A program made the position numbers and the translations under genes. From Ampelomyces quisqualis (Eukaryota; Ascomycota; Dothideomycetes; Pleosporales; Phaeosphaeriaceae): DNA of 64,000 nt. Where the stretch lies: NCBI GenBank assembly GCA_018398575.1, contig JAGTXZ010000021.1, positions 1,364,001 to 1,428,000 on the forward strand, written 5' to 3'. This document shows positions 58,867 to 64,000 of the stretch, one piece after another (positions within the stretch are counted from its first letter, which is position 1; each line of letters opens with the position of its first letter). Under the pieces are notes generated by a model that was not told the origin of the DNA, made no database searches, and saw only the letters and a program-made list of their open reading frames with translations.

Positions 58867-59613
58867 AACAAGACATATGCTGTGCAGTATCGCCCTTCTC
58901 TCAACGGCATCACGACGAGAACACTGAGCCGCCCATCTCGGCGAAATGCAGTTGGGTCGACCCTGCCACAGCACGCAAGCTGTACGACGCCTTCCTCAAA
59001 TATGAAGCAGATGACACGTAAAAATTTTGTGTCTTTCAAGCTTCACATTGTACCTTTTGCGCAGGTGCTGATATGCATGCCGTTGTGGACGACTCGTAGA
59101 CAGATGTTGCACACTTCAGCCCTGTTGGGGGCCGCAACATTGCGCCCATGGGACCATCGCGCATGCAGATCCGCAAACCAGTTATATGCGCTGTCTGACT
59201 ATGCAGTTGAAGGTGACCTCAAGCCAAGTCTCTCGGTCGACATGCGTGTTGTCGAAGACGAGGTAGTTTTTGGCTTGTTTTGTCGACGCTTTGGTGGTCT
59301 GCTCATCGATGGCGGGAATGTTCGCCTGCCAGCCATTGTAGGGCTGGGTCGCGCAATGGATATGATACTCACAGGGTAGGCTATGGGAGCGCCACAGGCA
59401 TGGAAAATGGGTCTTGCTAATCGTCTTGGGCAGAAAGGCAAAGCCTTTGAGGAAGCGATGAAGATTGCAGAACAGCGACTCAGCTTCCTGCAGCTGGGCA
59501 TGAACAAGGACAGGCAGAGCGCATACTATGCTATCTTCCAGGCAAGCAGTCTTGAAGACGCAATGAGCTACGAGTTCTTGAACGCCGTAGAAGTACTCGA
59601 GAAGGAGAGTTAG
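58867..59613 (+). pseudogene. Enoyl-CoA hydratase/isomerase relic
   Basis: A crotonase-family gene (fatty-acyl or aromatic-acyl CoA hydration) broken several times. Order of pieces: KTYAVQYRPSLNGITTRTLS, RPSRRNAV; then in another frame DPATARKLYDAFLKYEADDT; then GADMHAVVDDS and HFSPVGGRNIAPMGPSRMQI, RKPVICAV; then in a further frame SDYAVEGDLKPSLSVDMRVV, EDEVVFGLFCRRFGGLLIDG, GNVRLPAIVGLGRAMDMILT, G; then a TAG where Arg normally follows; then MGAPQAWKMGLANRLGQKGK and RQSAYYAIFQASSLEDAMSY. At least three frame changes and one in-frame stop are present, so the gene is dead unless several errors coincide. Homology to the family is clear across its whole length. Confidence 0.85.
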
Positions 59614-60271
59614 GATAGCGCAAAGCGATTTGCAAGTGGAGTAGGACGTTTGAGGTTGATTTGAGAACCTCTTATGCAATGCACGAAATGAGCGCTAACA
59701 GGACAATGCGGACTTTCCTCCACACCTATTGTTCTGTGCATCTGGAGGCCTTGAGTTGGTACTAAGATTGTCCCAACTTTGTACGATGCTGCTCCAGCTT
59801 GTCGCGCAGCCCCTTCCCAAGATAAGTTGCTAATTAGGCGGACAATAAATAACGTGTCTGCCATTTATTGTGCACTCCAAGATACGCTGCTGCAATCCCC
59901 ATCAAAGCTCGCAGAAGCGCACCTCAAGCCCGCCTTCATGTCTTGTGCATTGTTAGTGTAATAGAGATCAAGCGGCTCTCGGAACGATCGAAGTTTCGAG
60001 CTACCCGTAGCTACCTAGGTAACGTTAGCCAGCCATCGGTCAATTCATCATGCCTCACATCATCCATCGGCGTCGGGCGTAACTCCGCTAACTAACATGA
60101 ATGTGTATAACAAATGTAGACAATGTAGCATCGTGAAATCAAGTACGGAGTATAAAAAGGAGTATTTCGTACAGATGGACATCATATCAAACACTCACAT
60201 CCTACTGCCAGGTGCATCTTCAAGCATCAAGCATTAATCACGGCGACTATTTACATCTACTTTCAATCACA
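59614..60271. other. Intergenic with NmrA-like gene promoter
   Basis: About 660 bp. It holds a TACGGAGTA 9-mer that overlaps a TATA element 120-130 bp before the next start. No gene is seen. Confidence 0.5.
60144..60158 (+). promoter_or_regulatory. 9-mer fused to a TATA box
   Basis: TACGGAGTATAAAAAGG lies about 120 bp before the start codon at 60272; TATAAAAA is a good TATA element and its first TA is shared with the 9-mer. Confidence 0.5.
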
Positions 60272-61293
60272 ATGTCCAAGCTCATCACGGTGTTCGGTGC
60301 GACAGGCAACCAAGGTGGCTCCGTTATCACACAGCTCCTTAGCGACAGCCAGATTTCGAAAGAGTTCAAGATTCGAGGCATCACCCGTGACACCTGGAAA
60401 CCTGCCGCTCAAGAGCTCGCAAACAAGGGCGTGGAAGTAGTTGCTGTATGAATCAGAATCCCGTCGTGTATCGTGATACCACTAACGCTGTTCGTTTCAG
60501 GCCAATACGAACTCAAAAGAGAGCCTCCAAGCTGCTTTGAAGGATTCCCATACAGTTTTCCTCGTCACCAACTACTGGGAGTCTGCGAAACCCGAAATCG
60601 AGATCACTCAGGGCCAAAACGTTGCCGATGTAGCCAAGGAAGTCGGCGTTCAACACCTCATCTTCTCCTCGCTCCTGAATGTTACTAAGACCACCAATGG
60701 TCGTCTCACAAACGTGCCTCACTTCGACGGCAAAGCGGATGTCGAGCAGTACATCCGTGACAGCGGCGTACCTGCAACCTTCTATTTGCCTGGCTACTTC
60801 ATGAGCAACCTCGAAATGATGCTCCAGCCAGGTCAGGATGGCGCACTGACGTGGGCGCTGCCAGTAGGGAAGGATGCGAAGTTTCCACTGATCGACATCA
60901 AGGCCGATACTGGTAAGCCAAAACGTTCTGCTGATTCCCACACAATGTGCTCATAGTCCGCTAGGCAAGTTCGTCAAAGCCATCATCAAGAATCGCTCCT
61001 CGCTCTTGGGTGCTCGTGTCCTCGGCGCTCAAGGATACTACACCCCCAACGAGATTCTCGACCAGCTCTCTGAGGCCACAGGCAAGAAGACACAATATCT
61101 CCAGATAGACGAGAAGACATACAAGAGCTACTTGCCAGAGTTCATGGCGCAGGAGATGCTTGAAAACCACCTATTCATTGAAAACCCAGGCTACTATGGA
61201 GGCGAGACATTGGACAAGAGCCACAACATTCTTGAAGAAAAGCTGGTATCGTGGAAAGAGTATGCTGGGAGCAGTGCTGCTTTCAAAGCCTAG
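60272..61293 (+). CDS. NmrA-like NAD(P)-binding protein
   Basis: A Rossmann-fold atypical short-chain dehydrogenase of the NmrA/HSCARG group, which may act as a redox sensor or an oxidoreductase. Introns 60446-60500 and 60913-60964 leave 304 residues. The N-terminus MSKLITVFGATGNQGGSVIT has the GATGNQGG dinucleotide motif. Further signatures are KIRGITRDTWKPAAQELANK, GVEVVA and DSHTVFLVTNYWESAKPEIE. AKEVGVQHLIFSSLLNVTK and GVPATFYLPGYFMSNLEMML follow. The second intron joins DIKADTG to KFVKAIIKN. The C-terminal portion is GYYTPNEILDQLSEATGKKT. An in-frame Met 20 codons upstream is possible, but 60272 starts the conserved fold. Catalysis cannot be read from sequence. Confidence 0.92.
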
Positions 61294-62791
61294 GCTGAGA
61301 CCTGCTCCTTGTGGAAAAAAACTTCAATTAAGTAACCGCGGGAAAACCCACAAGCAAATAAGTTGACAATGAAACGAAATGCTCGACAAAATTGAGATAT
61401 GAATGGCGACCTCCAAATCATGGCTTGTGGCTGGAAGTGTTCAGAATCAGTCGAAGATAGATTTGTTTGTCGCAATTGGACACCATGTTAACGTTGCGCC
61501 GAGGAAAAATTTCAGAAACACGCGGGCCTCGGTACAAGTTGCAATGCGTCGTTACCGGTACGGTAGCGTCTCTTGGTGAACCCCTTTGGCGCGGACGCGA
61601 AGCTTTTTTTAACGACAACATCAGACCCCTCTCCAGGATGATCGTCGTTCAACGAACAAAACATCCATGCATTACAGTCTCACAGTGGCGGCCTGTTGTG
61701 ACTATATAAGTGACTTCGGGGCGTATCGCAAATGGGTCGGACGGCCGCTTCGAAACCGAATAGGCAGGTGGCTAGTCGCGTTGCCCCGATCACCACCAAT
61801 CACATTTCATGATTGATCCTCATTCCCGCGATTTGCTGTAACTCATCCGCGGATCACGAAGCCCCATTTTCCAAAGACAGATTCAGGACAGGGGAGACGT
61901 TGTCAAGTTATTGCCTACCCCTATAGATCAGTTAGCCGAGGCCAACCATCTCATGCAATACCGGTACAGCCACACGCTCTAATTCAGTTAGGTGCAAAGC
62001 CCGATTTTCAAGACATTGGAGCGTCCTCACAAATACTTTGGCCAGGTTTTTAACACCAATCAATTTAGCGTGATTACGATTTTCGTGTTGTGCATTAATG
62101 GTACAGAATATTTCCATTGCGTAGCGTAGGTGGCTTGAAGGGCGTTGAAGATAGGCAGTCGGAGGACTAGGTAACTTTGCTTACGGGAGTAGGTAATGAC
62201 CTTTCCCTAGGACGGGTACCTGCAGTCTTGGTGAGGAGGCTTATGTTTGAACATGCTGGAGCAGTGCGCTCGCAATTGCAGGCGAGTGTGCGATAAGGCA
62301 TATTTCGCCGATTTGCCTCTGGGGTAACAGCGCCGGCCGTTCGACATCACCCATGGCTCCGGAGACGGGCTATCTGATGCTCCAGATGTTTTACCCCCAT
62401 CCGGAAGGTCGACTAGATTTCCACGACATATTGCTGCACCATATAGTGCCAAGGCATAGGACAGCCGGGGGTTTGTTAGATGACTGCCTATTCGACTGAT
62501 TCGCCAAGCCCTTATTGCACCTTCATTTACACCTCGTGGAGGCCTACAGCCGGTTCGAGGCCAGGAATGGTAGGTCGCGAAGGCTAGCGGCCGCATCTGT
62601 GGCGTATGCGTTTACACTACCGTTTACCATCGACCAATAATGTAAGCGAAGCTTACGGTCCCCTCATGAATCTGTAAAGACTCCGGTCTATGAGGGTGGA
62701 CTTGGGAGAAAGGCTGGTATAAGTAAGCTGGGGTACTTTCCTCATGAGATGGTCCTCAAGTCCTTCATTTTGTTGCTTCTTCTCCATCAGC
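61294..62791. other. Intergenic 1.5 kb
   Basis: No gene is supported. Minus-strand frames at 61932-62117 and 62207-62596 look faintly protein-like but match nothing I recognise. The right end holds the fungalysin promoter, with GGTATAAGTAAG near 62715 as a possible TATA element. Confidence 0.4.
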
Positions 62792-64000
62792 ATGCGGTCG
62801 TTCCTTCTCGCCTCGTTGGCGTCTCTCGCCACTCTTAAAAGCGTCCAGGCTCACCCTGCGCACAGCCACCACACTCTCAACAAGCGTGGCATTGACCTTG
62901 ACTCATACCGTGGGAAGGTCCCTGGCACTTACACCAACGCCAAAGATGTCGGCGGAGATGCTTCAATCTCATCGCTTACCCGCCGTGGTACCGCGGAGGA
63001 CACCGCCAGAGAGCTAGTCAAGAAGATTGCTCCTGGCTCCATCTTTAGAATTGTTGACAACTATGTTGGCTCTGGAGGTGTTGCACATATTTACTTCAAG
63101 CAGACCGCAAATGGTCTCGATATCGACAATGGCGATTTCAACGTGAACGTAAGTCAACGATAGAGGAAAAGCCTGTAGAGCAGATTATACACCATCATGA
63201 CCACGTGTCTAATAATGCTCAGGTTGGCCGTGACGGAACCATCTTCAGTTTCGGGAACTCTTTCTTTGCTGGCGACATTCCTTCAGCGCCATCCAAGACC
63301 AAGCGCGACACTATCGAGCCTGTTGCTGCCTTCAAGTCTGCAGTAAATGTTTTGTCTCTACCCGTATCCGCTGCTTCTGCTACCTCTGAGCCAAAGGAAG
63401 CTGCAAACACTTATGCCATCAAGCAATCCAGCGGCACGGTCTCGGAGCCGGAAGCACGTCTCGTCTACGTGCAAACCGCTGAAGGCAAGCTTGCACTTAC
63501 TTGGAGAGTGGAAACAGATATCCTCAGCAACTGGCTTTTGACCTACATTGATGCGGTTGACGGAAGTCAAGTGCACGCCGTCATCGACTATTCTGCCGAC
63601 GCAAGCTACCAAGTTTAGTGAGTGCGAAAAAAAAGTTCGAGATGACATCTGCTGACTCTTGACAGCCCATGGGGTCTCAACGACCCGACAGAAGGCGAGC
63701 GTCAGATTGTTGTCGACCCTTTCGACAGCGAAGCCAGTGAATTTGGATGGCACAGTGACGGCTCCAAGGTCTACTCCACTACGCGGGGCAACAACGGCAT
63801 TGCACAAGACAATTGGGCAAACAAATCAGCGAGCGAGTACTACAACTTACCCCGACCAGTTAGCGCCGATCTCAAGTTCCATTACCCGTACTCAACAAAC
63901 GAATCTGACTTCCAGAGCTACGCGAATGCTTCGGTAACGCAGTTATTTTACACTGCGAATGTTTACCACGACTTGCTTCACAAGCTCGGATTCGATGAAA
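62792..64000 (+). CDS. Fungalysin, extracellular metallopeptidase M36 (partial)
   Basis: The 5' part of a secreted zinc metallopeptidase (elastinolytic type). Exons seen are 62792-63148, 63223-63617 and 63666-64000, running off the window. The signal peptide is MRSFLLASLASLATLKSVQA. The pro-region is of the FTP type, with RELVKKIAPGSIFRIVDNYV and GSGGVAHIYFKQTANGLDID, NGDFNVNV, then VGRDGTIFSFGNSFF. The second splice makes ASYQVYPWGLNDPTEGER, the start of the mature region, with DPFDSEASEFGWHSDGSKVY and FTANVYHDLLHKLGFDE-like sequence at the end (seen as LFYTANVYHDLLHKLGFDE). The HEXXH zinc site lies beyond the window. A Met at 62744 is in frame, but 62792 gives the clean leader. It is described as a partial gene only because the window stops. 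Confidence 0.93.

Noticed and set aside
61932..62596. Two minus-strand frames that look faintly protein-like
   Set aside because: No recognisable motif and no connecting splice sites; insufficient to call a gene or relic.

Overview
The window reads as nuclear DNA of a filamentous ascomycete, most probably a Dothideomycete of the Pleosporales type. Genes stand alone on both strands, are split by 45-100 bp GT-AG introns, and encode fungal families: Zn2Cys6 regulators, Crh-type GH16, fungalysin, Trk1, Mup1 and an NmrA-like protein. Nothing looks prokaryotic or viral. I read splice sites by eye, joining frames through GT/AG signals that restore family motifs.

Layout. 0.3-7.9 kb: a Dal5-like MFS permease, a Zn2Cys6 regulator and, divergently, a six-hairpin glycosidase-like enzyme; this looks like a small catabolic cluster. 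8.3-11.3 kb: a protein with a KWFI...HFHRSWTG C-terminal domain and a small secreted Cys-containing protein. 12.5-14.3 kb: two AT-rich terminal-inverted-repeat elements on either side of an aldehyde dehydrogenase relic, then 4 kb with no recognisable gene. 18.5-26.8 kb: three SANT/Myb-type genes, two of which share a two-repeat architecture. 29-41.5 kb: Trk K+ transporter, an MFS permease, an S28 peptidase and a large Zn2Cys6 regulator. 42-47.7 kb: a compact housekeeping block of KEOPS subunit CGI121, COX4, nicotinamidase and an oxysterol-binding protein. 48.6-50.5 kb: two broken genes, an F-box/DUF7600-like relic and a dual-specificity phosphatase relic that has lost its catalytic loop. 50.9-64 kb: Crh-type GH16, a Mup1-like permease, GH3 beta-glucosidase, a broken enoyl-CoA hydratase, an NmrA-like protein and the start of a fungalysin that runs off the end.

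Most genes have unrelated jobs and form no operon-like units. Exceptions that may work together are the MFS/regulator/glycosidase trio and the Myb paralogues. Window-wide, the 9-mer TACTCCGTA occurs nine times, always outside coding exons, well above the roughly 0.5 expected by chance. I found no convincing tRNA or rRNA gene, no CRISPR array and no intact transposase. The most unusual items are the KWFI-domain protein, the 9-mer family, the active-site-less phosphatase relic and the linked Myb genes.
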